64,000 nt of DNA, taken from NCBI RefSeq assembly GCF_000332195.1, contig NZ_KB235922.1:5615322-5679321 (forward strand), given 5' to 3'. The DNA comes from Pleurocapsa sp. PCC 7319 (GTDB lineage Bacteria; Cyanobacteriota; Cyanobacteriia; Cyanobacteriales; Xenococcaceae). Under the pieces are notes generated by a model that was not told the DNA's origin, did no database searches, and saw only the letters and a list, made by a program, of their open reading frames with translations. Positions 8,901 through 17,393 of this stretch are shown piece after piece (positions within the stretch are counted from its first letter, which is position 1; every line of letters starts with the position of its first letter). The position numbers and the translations under genes were made by a program.

Positions 8901-10331
8901 CTCTACCGTTTCCACTTTGAGAGCTTCTGGTCTACCAGGAACAGTAACTTGAATCGATGTTTCAGAGTAATTAACTCCATCTGTGGTGGATAAAACACTA
9001 AGAGTATTAACTCCAGTGGCAAAAATTACCCCGTACCAAGTTTGAGTAACTTCATGGGAGACAGGATTTACTAAGGTACGTCCTACTTGAGCTGAGTCAA
9101 CCGACTTACCATTTACTTGCAAAATAACTGAGGCAGATTTTGGATACTGAATAATGACACTGCTATGGATCGTATCTAGTACCGAATTAGCAGTTGGGTT
9201 GAGAATTTTTACTGATTGTTTTTTTGATTTCCCTTTAGCATTTGGTTGAGGTTTATTCTCATTTAGGGGTTTTGATTCGGGCTGAACAATATCCGCTGAA
9301 TTGGGAGGGTTATTTGAGGGTTTTGTAATTTCTACTTCAGAATCAGAATCACTGGAATTTTGGGAGTTATCACTAGAAGGTGATGATTCAGAATTTTCCT
9401 CTGACCTGGCTAAAGCAGATGTATCCTTCACCATTACCTCCTGGGTAGTTCTGGTCTTGATGCCATCTTTGCTAGCAATTAAACTTAGGGTATTTGCTCC
9501 GTTGCGTAAATCTGCTCCTTTCCAAGTTTTAGTAATTAGATTCCGTCTTGAGTCTTGTTGTTGTTGGGTAACTAAAGACTCATCTAGTTCTGCCCCATTA
9601 ACTTTGAGCTTGACAGATGTGGAGGGAGGATATTGAATCGTCACACTGTCATTATGGTTTTTGTCGAGTATTACTCCAGGTGCAGGAGCAATAATTTGTA
9701 CTTTTTGTAAAGTCAATCGAGCTGCAATTTCTCTTTTATCTGGAGGGTTAATTATTGGTTTTGATTGGGGTTTTGGTTCTGTGTTTATTTCTGTGGGAGT
9801 TGTAATTGCTCTCAGGCGATCGCTTGGTTCAGCAAGGCTCAATTGTTCTGATTCAATATTTGTCCAGGTTTGAGCAACTAACTGTTGTTCTTGATTTAAT
9901 TCTCCTGGGATATTTATTAATTCGTCTCGCTCCAAAATACTGTCTGAAGACAAATTATTTTCCTGGCTACTAGTGCCTAAACTTAGCTGTTCGCTATCAA
10001 GATCTGACCAAGTTTGAGCTATTAACTGCTGTTGCTGAAGATCAAGTGGATCAATTAATAGTTCATCTGACTCAATGAGGGTTTCTGAAGGGAGATTACT
10101 TGGCTGTGGGTTACTATTGCCTAAACTTAGCTGTTCGCTATCAAGATTTGACCAAGTTTGAGCAATTAAATACTGTTGCTTAAATAATTTGAGTTGGGAA
10201 GTTTTAATTTTTGGTTGCTGTCTGGTAGCAGCATTGCCGATCGCTGTATAAAAAACTGTACTAAAAACGGCAGCCAAAAAAGTAACTAGCTTGAGTGATA
10301 AGTTGTTTTTTAGGCTGATTTTGGGTTTCAT
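5868..10331 (-). CDS. Large outer-membrane beta-barrel protein with repeat and Ig-like N-terminus
   Basis: A 1487-residue protein. Visible layout: signal peptide 1-35; three copies of a QTWSNLDSEQLSL motif at about 52-70, 100-118 and 149-166; Ig-like module A at 211-302; a Ser/Asp-rich linker 303-372; Ig-like module B at 373-464, clearly a duplicate of A (shared IQYP, VNG, TW and GxNTLS positions); an invasin-like Ig domain at 468-572 (PADGRAIATVKGRFVDQFG); then about 860 residues of alternating amphipathic strands rich in aromatic turns, typical of an outer-membrane barrel. The tail after about 1440 is Pro/Lys-rich and its last 19 residues are encoded by an intergenic-type short tandem repeat. 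It is the largest gene of the surface cluster. A pore, usher or anchor role is inferred, not shown. It follows the 843-residue DUF11 gene by 38 bases. Confidence 0.85.
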   Translation of the reverse strand: MKPKISLKNNLSLKLVTFLAAVFSTVFYTAIGNAATRQQPKIKTSQLKLFKQQYLIAQTWSNLDSEQLSLGNSNPQPSNLPSETLIESDELLIDPLDLQQQQLIAQTWSDLDSEQLSLGTSSQENNLSSDSILERDELINIPGELNQEQQLVAQTWTNIESEQLSLAEPSDRLRAITTPTEINTEPKPQSKPIINPPDKREIAARLTLQKVQIIAPAPGVILDKNHNDSVTIQYPPSTSVKLKVNGAELDESLVTQQQQDSRRNLITKTWKGADLRNGANTLSLIASKDGIKTRTTQEVMVKDTSALARSEENSESSPSSDNSQNSSDSDSEVEITKPSNNPPNSADIVQPESKPLNENKPQPNAKGKSKKQSVKILNPTANSVLDTIHSSVIIQYPKSASVILQVNGKSVDSAQVGRTLVNPVSHEVTQTWYGVIFATGVNTLSVLSTTDGVNYSETSIQVTVPGRPEALKVETVEAEIPADGRAIATVKGRFVDQFGTTTPWNEIITLHSSGGKFIGTDLEPDIPGFQVQPEKGEFTAALQASYNAKTVRIRAKSNRLEGYTQTKFKTTLREQPLLTGFANIRIGARGTDYYDSFRDFLPLDEDNNAEIDLDSAAFISGSFRRWSYTGAFNSDRPLNDDNEGENRLFRTYADSEQDYPVLGDSSSTEVTTPSIDNVYFRLERNPLVEFADPDYFMWGDYRTEEFNTEAQEFSAISRQLHGFKSNYNLGNFQFNALYANNTEGFQRDAISPDGTSGFYFLSRRLLVPGSEDIYIELSPLNDPGNVVSRQRLSLGTDYEINYDRGTLLFNDPLLRTEIAPNGDILVRRIVATYQFESEARDSTLLAGRGRYHFDRDLENPIWLGATYLNEHRGDHDFELWGFDSYVSLGNWGNLIAEYAQSDNQTIFANADGSAYRLEGEVKFSNKIRGRAYYREADEGFANNATLSFIPGQTRYGSQIQAQVSESTELQFSYEHQDNQGVAPRPLDELEEFLDSGFTPVPGNTLDNSLTTITAGVEQKIGEGDLGVDVTWRDRSDRKSPEALDSTSTQLRSRFSMPIIDKLNFHALNDLTLSNNTDTVFSDRIGLGLDWEFYSGLSLVLNHQWFTRGNLAGEALTSLGLQGEYEPWANATLTGRYSLTNGEDSINNIGSIGLQQKVTIASGLNLDFDYEHTFSGFDSTSSGRQFSQPFAVGQGASSLGFSSGSTYGVGIEYTDNPNFTASARWQHSDNSSGGNTVLSADVTGKLSSALTSQFTYNQASSANQEFDIGTSRNLRLGLAYRNPQQDKFNALLRYEYEENGGTLPETILLGKGTGSQEHLFGVEAIYAPNWRWEFYGKYAFRHSKTFLADDFVGSSNISLGQLRTTYRLNYHMDIVAEGRMIWQPSADYTESGVLLEAGYYVTPELRLALGYVFGSADDDDFTGTRSAGGPYVGMTIKLNSLLDGFGQHRAPSVPEAIPKKQKPKKKKTHSEVRRQESEDRSQKTGDRR
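9834..10178 (-). repeat. Three coding repeats in the barrel protein N-terminus
   Basis: Three copies of a motif with consensus QQxLIAQTWSNLDSEQLSL occur with a period of about 48 residues, separated by ESDELL/ERDELI segments that are also repeated. The copies have diverged at the protein level, so this is not a recent duplication. They lie between the signal peptide and the first Ig-like module. Confidence 0.85.
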
Positions 10332-10369
10332 AGTTTAATCGATTAACAGCGTATTCATAAGCAATTTAT

Positions 10370-12901
10370 CTATCGTTCAGATTGTTCAGATTGGTGGTTC
10401 TCTTTTGGGTTTTCGGGGGTAGAGGATGGATTTTTAGGTCTTGATTCCGAATCTTGATCTTTTCCACTCGCAGTGGGAGTAACACCAAAGTTCATACGTA
10501 CCATTCCACCTGGCTCTAAATTTACTAATCGAGAAGTGCTGTTACTTTCGCTAAATCGTAAATTGGGGGCAAGGCGATATTCAGGAATAGTAGTAAGATC
10601 GAGAATTCCTGTATGATGTCCAGGAAGCAAGTTAGTCACAGAAAATAAGCCATCAGCATCGGTAATAATCCGATTGCCATCTTCCAGATAAATAACGGCG
10701 TTGGGGACTCCTGGCTCCCCAGACTGTTGTTCGCCATCAAAGTTTTTATCAACAAAGACCCGTCCGATTAAAATTCCCGAATCTTCGAGAATGCCTGGGT
10801 CGAGACGTAAACTGTGAATTGCGGGACCATCCTTAACGGCAAAATTATTATCTGTACGTTGAGCGTTAACAATTGCTGAGTTTTCCCCTGAACCTCTAAC
10901 TGCATCTGGAGTAACTTGAGCAGCATAAACCAGATTTAAAACTCCTTCTGGAGGTAAAGCAATATTGGCAGTGAAACTGACCAGGCGATCGCTGTTCTGA
11001 ATCGATTCAATCGTTACTAATCCTGAACTTGTTTCTCCTCTTACGCTCCCTGACTCTAGGCGAAATCCTGCGGGCAAGGTATCGATAATTTGAAAATTAG
11101 TGATCGGGACAGAAGCAAGATTACGAATAGCCAAACGATATAAAATAATATCTCCAGGTTGAGCAGAAGCCCGATCGCCTGTTTTAGTAATGTCAATTTC
11201 TTGGGCATCACAAATATTAGTGGACAAGTCAAGAACTGCCAGGTTTAAGCCCACTCTTTCGGCATCTTCGACTAAAACAATTTCTCCAGTGATGGTGGTT
11301 TGATTATCAAATGCTGTAATTGGTCTCCCATCTAAGGAAGTAGCTGTGTATTCAACTACTCTTTCTAGGCGATCGCCAATGGTGATTTTGATCCTTCTTT
11401 GGTCATAGATAGAATCTTCTCCAGGATCGACCAGTAAAATATAATTTCTACCTCGATCTAACTGACCTGCATTCTCATCGAAGAGAAAACTATATTGACC
11501 TTGATCGCTATTGGTCAAAAAGAAGGGATTACTATTTTCAATATTGGGTTCTAGACCTGGAGGAACATTATTATTAGGATCATCTGGTAATTCTGTGGTA
11601 GTTAGGTCTGTAAGTTGACTAACTTCGCTCTCTGTGGAGTCATTGGCATCGATATCATACAAAGCAACGGAAAAACCCTGATAATCTGCCAGAATTTCCC
11701 CTGCACAGCCACTAATCTGTCCTCTAGGGTCAATTAACTCGTTATTATCGAAGGTTATTGGCGGTAATAGATTTACAGATTGAACCGTATTGCGATCGCT
11801 GCAATCGGTTTGTATATCGATGCCAATAGCTGAGATTTCTTGCTCGGAGACTTCTCCCACTTCAACTTGAATCTCTAATTCTAGGGATTGACCTCCAGGA
11901 ATAGAAGCAACTTGAGGGATATCAGTAATAGTCTTACTATCTTCTGGTTTGGCAGTTGTTAAACGATAATTAATTGCCGTAACTTTTCCTGAACCAGTTA
12001 AGCCATTGTCAGTAATCGTTTGCACATTTGGTAACTCGATACCAATTACCCGATCACTCTGATTAGCCAGGCGAAATTTATAGCGCAGTTGACTTCCGGG
12101 AGCAAGAGTAGTTTGATTGCCTTGGCGAATATTCTCTAGTTCTAATTCTGACTGTGCTTGAGCCTCGATGAGTATGACTTTAGCTTCTGGTCTAGAAATA
12201 CTGTTTGCTGCTGATTTAGTTGCATCTTGAATCTGAACCAAAAAGCTGCTATCAGCTTGAGGAGTAAGTTTTGATTGGCTAGCAGTTTTGATTTCCTGTT
12301 CAGATAGTCCTAATTCTTGTAAACTAGACTCTTGCAATCCTGCCAGGGCGGTTAATAACTCAGAATCTGGGATTTGTGCAATAATTGCTTGCTGCTCACT
12401 GGCGATCGCCGCAATTAATTTTTGTTTAATCGCTGTGGCAACCGTTGCCGAGGAGGAATCTGCGGGCAAAGCTGCCCATTCAGCAATAGTTGTCAGACTA
12501 GCAGCATTAGATTCTTCAGCGTTTAAGCCCTGTTGTTGGAATAGGTCAACTAAACCACTGACAATTACTCCTAAAGCACTGACCAACCTACCAGTTTCAT
12601 CCTCTACCCCTTGATTGGAAATTTGAATTAATTGAGTATCTTGACCAGCAATACTATTTAAACTGAGCGTATTAGAAACAATAGTCCTTTTATTATTAGA
12701 ATCATCTGGTTGTTCATAATCAGCGATCGCCTTATTTATAATTTCCTGACCTTTACTGGCTAAATTGCAACTTAAAATTGTTTGAGCAAACACTTGGTGA
12801 TTACCAATAGGAATAAAACCAGCCAGGAACAAAATAGTGACTGAAATAGTTTGAACTTTTTGACTGGATTTTGATATGGTTGTCAACCAAAATTTAGACA
12901 C
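10370..12901 (-). CDS. Secreted DUF11 and SdrD/Cna-B-like protein
   Basis: An 843-residue protein starting at GTG (12901). A hydrophobic signal segment covers residues about 18-40 (ends HQVFAQ). Residues 50-210 are predicted helical and Gln/Ala-rich. Two beta-rich modules follow; one contains a DUF11 domain at about 570-690 (GDIILYRLAIRNLASVPITN). Residues 705-810 match a carboxypeptidase-regulatory or SdrD/Cna-B fold (VFVDKNFDGEQQSGEPGVPN, DADGLFSVTNLLPG). The last 35 residues are a charged, Pro/Ser-rich tail. The VFVDKN...GEPGVPN type module next to a large barrel gene is reminiscent of usher-like outer-membrane systems. I infer that this protein works with the 1487-residue barrel encoded 38 bases downstream. 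Specific function unknown. Confidence 0.82.
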   Translation of the reverse strand: MSKFWLTTISKSSQKVQTISVTILFLAGFIPIGNHQVFAQTILSCNLASKGQEIINKAIADYEQPDDSNNKRTIVSNTLSLNSIAGQDTQLIQISNQGVEDETGRLVSALGVIVSGLVDLFQQQGLNAEESNAASLTTIAEWAALPADSSSATVATAIKQKLIAAIASEQQAIIAQIPDSELLTALAGLQESSLQELGLSEQEIKTASQSKLTPQADSSFLVQIQDATKSAANSISRPEAKVILIEAQAQSELELENIRQGNQTTLAPGSQLRYKFRLANQSDRVIGIELPNVQTITDNGLTGSGKVTAINYRLTTAKPEDSKTITDIPQVASIPGGQSLELEIQVEVGEVSEQEISAIGIDIQTDCSDRNTVQSVNLLPPITFDNNELIDPRGQISGCAGEILADYQGFSVALYDIDANDSTESEVSQLTDLTTTELPDDPNNNVPPGLEPNIENSNPFFLTNSDQGQYSFLFDENAGQLDRGRNYILLVDPGEDSIYDQRRIKITIGDRLERVVEYTATSLDGRPITAFDNQTTITGEIVLVEDAERVGLNLAVLDLSTNICDAQEIDITKTGDRASAQPGDIILYRLAIRNLASVPITNFQIIDTLPAGFRLESGSVRGETSSGLVTIESIQNSDRLVSFTANIALPPEGVLNLVYAAQVTPDAVRGSGENSAIVNAQRTDNNFAVKDGPAIHSLRLDPGILEDSGILIGRVFVDKNFDGEQQSGEPGVPNAVIYLEDGNRIITDADGLFSVTNLLPGHHTGILDLTTIPEYRLAPNLRFSESNSTSRLVNLEPGGMVRMNFGVTPTASGKDQDSESRPKNPSSTPENPKENHQSEQSER

Positions 12902-12966
12902 AATTATTTTCTCAATTCAAACCACAGCCGATACTATTGGCTGAATTAATACTGAACTTTTCAAAG

Positions 12967-13083
12967 TCCCCCTTGCATAAGGGGGATTTAGGGGGATCTC
13001 TCGATTAATGCTCTTGATAACGATCTCTCCTAGCACCCCTAAACTTGAAGGATTTAAAGGTACTAAAAAACCGCTAAATCCCC
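12967..13083. repeat. Palindromic repeat element inside the surface operon
   Basis: TCCCCCTT (12967-12974) pairs with AAGGGGGA (12979-12986), and GGGGATTTAG (12982-12991) is the inverse of CTAAATCCCC (13074-13083). The result looks like a small non-coding interspersed element occupying most of the 193-base gap between the 188- and 843-residue genes. Confidence 0.6.
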
Positions 13084-13094
13084 AAGCCCAAAAA

Positions 13095-13661
13095 TTACTG
13101 AACTCGAACCTGATACATAGCAGTAGCACCCGCTTCTGGAGTTACGGCGGGAAACTGCCAACGGATATGGGTATAAGCTTCTGGAGGAGCTTCACGCTCT
13201 ACGACTGTGCCATCTTCTTGAGTAATCTTGATCTTTGGTTGAGCGACAAAGGTTTCACCCTGATCGACACTATAAGTAATGTCTGCATCGTTCTTGCTCT
13301 TAGCAGAATTAAGCTTATAGGTCATTTGGTCAGGAATGGGCTGAGTAACTGCCAGATTATTGGCAGCACTATCCCCCGTATTTTCGCCTGTAATTGTATA
13401 GCGCAAAATGTCTCCAGGAGCCACTGGTGCTTGATCTTCCAATTGCTGCCAATTAACTTGTTTTTTGCCATCTACCGTAACTTTAATCATCTTTTTGGCT
13501 ACGGCTAAATTAAGAATTACTTGAGGGCGTTGGGCAGCTTGAGTAATAATCTTCACTGGATTAGGAAGACCTGCTACGGCTGGTAGATTACTGAGCAGTG
13601 GCAGCATCATCGCTAGCCCTAAAGTACCTACCCCTAATAGTTTGTGTAGACGTTTGATCAT
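13095..13661 (-). CDS. Small secreted single-DUF11-domain protein
   Basis: A 188-residue protein with a signal peptide (residues about 8-30, ending LPAVAG) and essentially one DUF11 domain (GDILRYTITGENTGDSAANN, then IPDQMTYKLNSA). It ends on the last strand (MYQVRVQ), similar to the FRVQVQ end of the 679-residue protein. The start is supported by a CAGGTAAAAATA ribosome-site region. It lies between the 897- and 843-residue surface genes in the same orientation. It is small enough to be a repeating subunit or a linker or chaperone-like accessory of the larger DUF11 proteins, but the sequence does not decide this. Confidence 0.82.
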   Translation of the reverse strand: MIKRLHKLLGVGTLGLAMMLPLLSNLPAVAGLPNPVKIITQAAQRPQVILNLAVAKKMIKVTVDGKKQVNWQQLEDQAPVAPGDILRYTITGENTGDSAANNLAVTQPIPDQMTYKLNSAKSKNDADITYSVDQGETFVAQPKIKITQEDGTVVEREAPPEAYTHIRWQFPAVTPEAGATAMYQVRVQ

Positions 13662-13764
13662 TATTTTTACCTGAAATATTTACCTGACGAGTGCTATGGT
13701 GAATACCGATCTAAATCCTCTGGGCTATAGATAGGGAAACCTAATATCTAAAGACCCAGTTTTT

Positions 13765-16458
13765 CTATGGAATCAACGTCTCAATGTCATATTGTTCCGT
13801 CACTTTACGTTGGAAAGTGAAAATTCCACTCTCTCCTGGATTTAACTCTGCAATGTTAGCTTCATATTTAGTCAATATCTGGTCTGTAGTCGTCACAACT
13901 GCACCAGCATTCTGGAAGGTAATATTAGTACTTACTCCTGCACCGATACCAGAAATCGCAGCACTACTAGGTACATTTAGAGTGTCCATCAGGTCATTAG
14001 GAGTATCTGAATCTTCCGCCCAATTATTGTCACCGAGAGTACCATCCTCAGCAATGAAGATATCATCAGCACGAAGAGTTACATTTCCGTTTCCAGCTCC
14101 TTGAGGCTCAGAGATATTAGTGAAGGTGACTTGATATTCAATTCTGTCTCCAGGAATTGGGAATTTATCTCCATTGGGGTCATTAAAGCCCATTCCTGCT
14201 ACTGGAGAGTAGTTAGTAGATGTAGGATCTTCTAAATTATCCCTTCTTAAAATTCGAGCCTGCTTCTCTAGCTTGAGATAGCCAAGATAAACTTGGTTGA
14301 AAGTAACGTTGTAGGTATCTGTATCAGCTAAACCAGGAGTACCATCATCATCCACATAGGCAGCGATCGGAACAGGATAACCCCCAACATTTGCTCCCCC
14401 AGGAGTAACTTCACTAGTAGATAAAGCTGTGGCAGGAAGATCAACTGACACTGAATAATTTGCTGTTCCACCACCATTGATGTTGGGGATAACAATTTGA
14501 GCACTACCAGGGATAGTAGTGTTCAGAGTAAAGATAGTACCATTATAGTCATATACAGCAGTATTGATAGTTGCACCAACTTGATAAGTAATTGTGACTC
14601 GAGTATTATTGGGCAAATCACCCGCAGTTCCACTAAGATTTAAATCTGCGGGACTTACAGGCTCAATAATAACGTTGGTTAGTGCAGTTGTGAGAGAGTT
14701 TTCAATCGTGTTGTTAAAGTCGACAGCAACAGGGTTGAAAGTTGTAGCTTGATTAGTGCCAGCAGTTATAGGCGGAGTGGATGCCCCTTTATTTTGGAAA
14801 TCATGGTTATCATCAGGAGTAGGGACATTCAAAATATCTCCAGTAGCACCCGCGTTACCATCAGGTCCATTCAGTAGATTTGATGGTGTAGGGGGTAATG
14901 CTACGGTAATTTTATTGACCTCACCAGCATCAGAACCAGTTGCGGTGTTGTCTCCAGCTGTGTCTACATTATCTTCATTAGTGCCAGGGTTGGCAAATCC
15001 AAAATTACCGCCATCCGCAACAGATTCATCAGGACCAGGAGTACCATCGTCATTAAAGTTATTCGGGTTTTGGTCACCAGATTCATCAAAAGTGATGGCA
15101 CCACCTGCTCCAGCAGCTCCATCATCCGTACTACCAAAGACCTGAGACATATTGTAGATACTGGCAGCTGTATTATTTAAGCCACTAGTGACAACCTTAA
15201 AGCTAAAGCCAGTTGTGGTACTGCCAGCTGCGATCACTCCATTCCCACCAGCATCATATACCCAACCTATTCTGGTGACAGGATTCGTTAAACTAGCAAT
15301 ATTAGCCTCCCATTGCGCTTTTTCCGCTGCTGTAGTAAGGGGGTCATCTGTAAAGACTGGTGTCCAATTAGCAGGGGATATGATGGGACTAGTATCTAAT
15401 GTTGTATTTACAGGTATAACGTCAGAAATTAAGATCAAGTTACTTTGATCTCCAATTCCATTAAAGTTACCAGGATTAGCCGCATCATTATAATTACGAC
15501 CTTCTAAGTCTGCTGCGTTGAAGTTAAAAGAAGGATTAAGAGATTTATAGGCAGCTATCTGGGGATCGATGTCGTCTGCGACATCTAACTCTAGATTGTA
15601 GGTAATTACATCATCATTTAAGTTACTTGGGTCTGTACCAGGTTCCACCACTCCAGTATTAGTCTTCTCAATTCTTGTAAAGGCAAGTGGATTGGAACCA
15701 ACTGTTAATTCGTGTTTGGCACTAGCTTCTCTTTGTCCGTTAACAGGATCTCCATCAACATCAGTACTAGTGTCAGCTGCGGTTACTGTACGAACATCTT
15801 TATTTTGGGGATCGGCAGCACCATTATTGTCAGGTTGGTTTTGAGTATCTATCCCGTTATCATTCAGACCAGTATCACCCAGAGTAACGCTAATAGTATC
15901 ACCATCACTGGCTCCACTATCGATAATAACCCTAACTCGAACAATAATTGAGCCATCTTCTACAACATTAGGAACAAGACCGGTAGAAGGTCGATCAGTG
16001 AAATTGGTTGTGGGAGTATTGGGGATATTGTTTCTGTATTGGATAGCTGATGTACCAGGTAAAATAGTCAAGTTCGAGGATAGCCCAATATCGGCAACAT
16101 CTGGAATAAAAATATCCGTTGTATCATTACCTGTATTGGTAATTAAAAAATCGAAACTGATCGTGTTTCCAGCGTTAACGGTCCCAGTGCTGTTGGTTTC
16201 GTTTACAAAACCACTAGGAACGTTGGTGATACCTGCGATTTTCCCGACTGTAACTGTTACATCGTTGGAGATGGCTTCAAATGTAGAGCTACCGTCTTCA
16301 TTTTCATAGGTAGCAGTAGCAGTGTTTTTTAGTTCTAATCCTGCACTAGTTCCGACTGCAAATACTGGAAGGGAGAAGCGAAATAGACTGGCTGTTGCTA
16401 AGGCAGCAGCAATTAATGGGGAATAGTATTTCATTCTGGTTAAACTATTTTGATTCAT
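13765..16458 (-). CDS. Large acidic cysteine-free DUF11-type surface protein
   Basis: An 897-residue protein with a signal peptide (residues about 14-34, ending LPVFAVG). An internal ATG at 16434 (MKYYSPLIAA) is an alternative start. The mature protein is rich in Asn, Asp, Thr and Gly, strongly acidic, and I see no cysteine. At least three DUF11-like stretches are visible (NTISFDFLITNTGNDTTD near 98, ITYNLELDV near 280, RIEYQVTFTNISEPQG near 780). Many DxDxDG-like turns (DTSTDVDGD, VDDDGTPG) could bind calcium. It is the first gene of the minus-strand surface cluster, preceded by about 900 bases without genes, so the promoter probably lies there. Role inferred: main exposed structural component. 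Confidence 0.82.
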   Translation of the reverse strand: MNQNSLTRMKYYSPLIAAALATASLFRFSLPVFAVGTSAGLELKNTATATYENEDGSSTFEAISNDVTVTVGKIAGITNVPSGFVNETNSTGTVNAGNTISFDFLITNTGNDTTDIFIPDVADIGLSSNLTILPGTSAIQYRNNIPNTPTTNFTDRPSTGLVPNVVEDGSIIVRVRVIIDSGASDGDTISVTLGDTGLNDNGIDTQNQPDNNGAADPQNKDVRTVTAADTSTDVDGDPVNGQREASAKHELTVGSNPLAFTRIEKTNTGVVEPGTDPSNLNDDVITYNLELDVADDIDPQIAAYKSLNPSFNFNAADLEGRNYNDAANPGNFNGIGDQSNLILISDVIPVNTTLDTSPIISPANWTPVFTDDPLTTAAEKAQWEANIASLTNPVTRIGWVYDAGGNGVIAAGSTTTGFSFKVVTSGLNNTAASIYNMSQVFGSTDDGAAGAGGAITFDESGDQNPNNFNDDGTPGPDESVADGGNFGFANPGTNEDNVDTAGDNTATGSDAGEVNKITVALPPTPSNLLNGPDGNAGATGDILNVPTPDDNHDFQNKGASTPPITAGTNQATTFNPVAVDFNNTIENSLTTALTNVIIEPVSPADLNLSGTAGDLPNNTRVTITYQVGATINTAVYDYNGTIFTLNTTIPGSAQIVIPNINGGGTANYSVSVDLPATALSTSEVTPGGANVGGYPVPIAAYVDDDGTPGLADTDTYNVTFNQVYLGYLKLEKQARILRRDNLEDPTSTNYSPVAGMGFNDPNGDKFPIPGDRIEYQVTFTNISEPQGAGNGNVTLRADDIFIAEDGTLGDNNWAEDSDTPNDLMDTLNVPSSAAISGIGAGVSTNITFQNAGAVVTTTDQILTKYEANIAELNPGESGIFTFQRKVTEQYDIETLIP

Positions 16459-17393
16459 AAGTTTGATTCATAAGATAGTTAGCTGATAGTGTTGATTTTT
16501 GTTAGTAATAAATAGAATTACGAGGGAAATAGCAATCACTCTAAAAACCCGATAGAATTTGTGTTTTGTGGCATTTTTAATTTTTAAAATAATTAGATCG
16601 AGAAATAAGTGTTTATTTTGAAATATTTTTCTGGTATATTTATTCCCAAAAAAATTGGTCTTAACGACTATTTCAATTCACTTAAAACCTATTTACTCAG
16701 TACCAAAAACTCAAAGTTTAGGCACTCAATTAGTACTTTTATAAAACTAGAAATAGAAGAATCAATCTTAAGTCATGAATTCTGTTGTACAAAAAACTAA
16801 CGAGATCATTGATTGTTGTATTTTTTTGGTAGTCATATAATTACTAGATTCTGAGGTGTAATTATAAATATTTAACATACTAGAATCTAATGGCAACTAT
16901 AGGGAAAAATCTATAAAATACACATATATTATTAAACATAAGTAGTTTATAAACGTCATTAGAGAATCTACGCAAATTAACCAGGATGAATAGTCTTTAA
17001 TTAATTGATTTATGAGGAGAATAATAAGTAAGAAAAATAGAATAACAATGATTCTAATGTCATTACAGAACATACCAAAACAAGTTTGATGGCATTTTGA
17101 ATTGTAATTTTATAAGAGTTTTTACTTAATATTTATCTTTTAAAGCTTGTAAATTCTAATTCTTGGTTAACCTCCTGCGTAGCTATTAAATATCATCTGC
17201 TTGGCGCAAAACCCAAAAAACTGATAGCTGATAGCTGATAGCTGATAACTTAAAAGCTTTTGAATAAAAAAGTCTTTTGATTTTGACTTATAAAATATTG
17301 ACTTTGTAATATAACTAACCAAAACCAAGGTTATTTGAGTTAGAATTTTGGTGTGGCTTTAAGCGGATTTGGTTAATTGGGGGATGGAACTAA
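16459..17393. other. Gene-free AT-rich region upstream of the surface cluster
   Basis: About 935 bases without a convincing gene. A 63-codon plus-strand frame at 16609-16800 shows no recognisable domain and sits in AT-rich DNA, so I leave it out. The part next to 16458 should hold the promoter of the surface cluster (minus strand) and the part near 17393 the promoter of the DUF2555 gene. A heptameric repeat (TAGCTGA units) lies at 17221-17251. Confidence 0.6.
17221..17251. repeat. Heptameric short tandem repeat (TAGCTGA)
   Basis: About four tandem copies of TAGCTGA/TAGCTGATA type units in the intergenic region. Related units recur at 20979-21010 and, degenerate, at 25298-25325. Confidence 0.85.

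Noticed and set aside
9301-9636. 111-codon plus-strand frame opposite the barrel gene
   Set aside because: It is antisense to a clear long gene with repeats and domains and shows no features of its own.
12917-13129. 70-codon minus-strand frame between two surface genes
   Set aside because: Made mostly of a palindromic repeat and the end of the preceding gene in another frame.
16609-16800. 63-codon plus-strand frame in the AT-rich gap upstream of the surface cluster
   Set aside because: No ribosome site, no recognisable motif and composition like the surrounding non-coding DNA.
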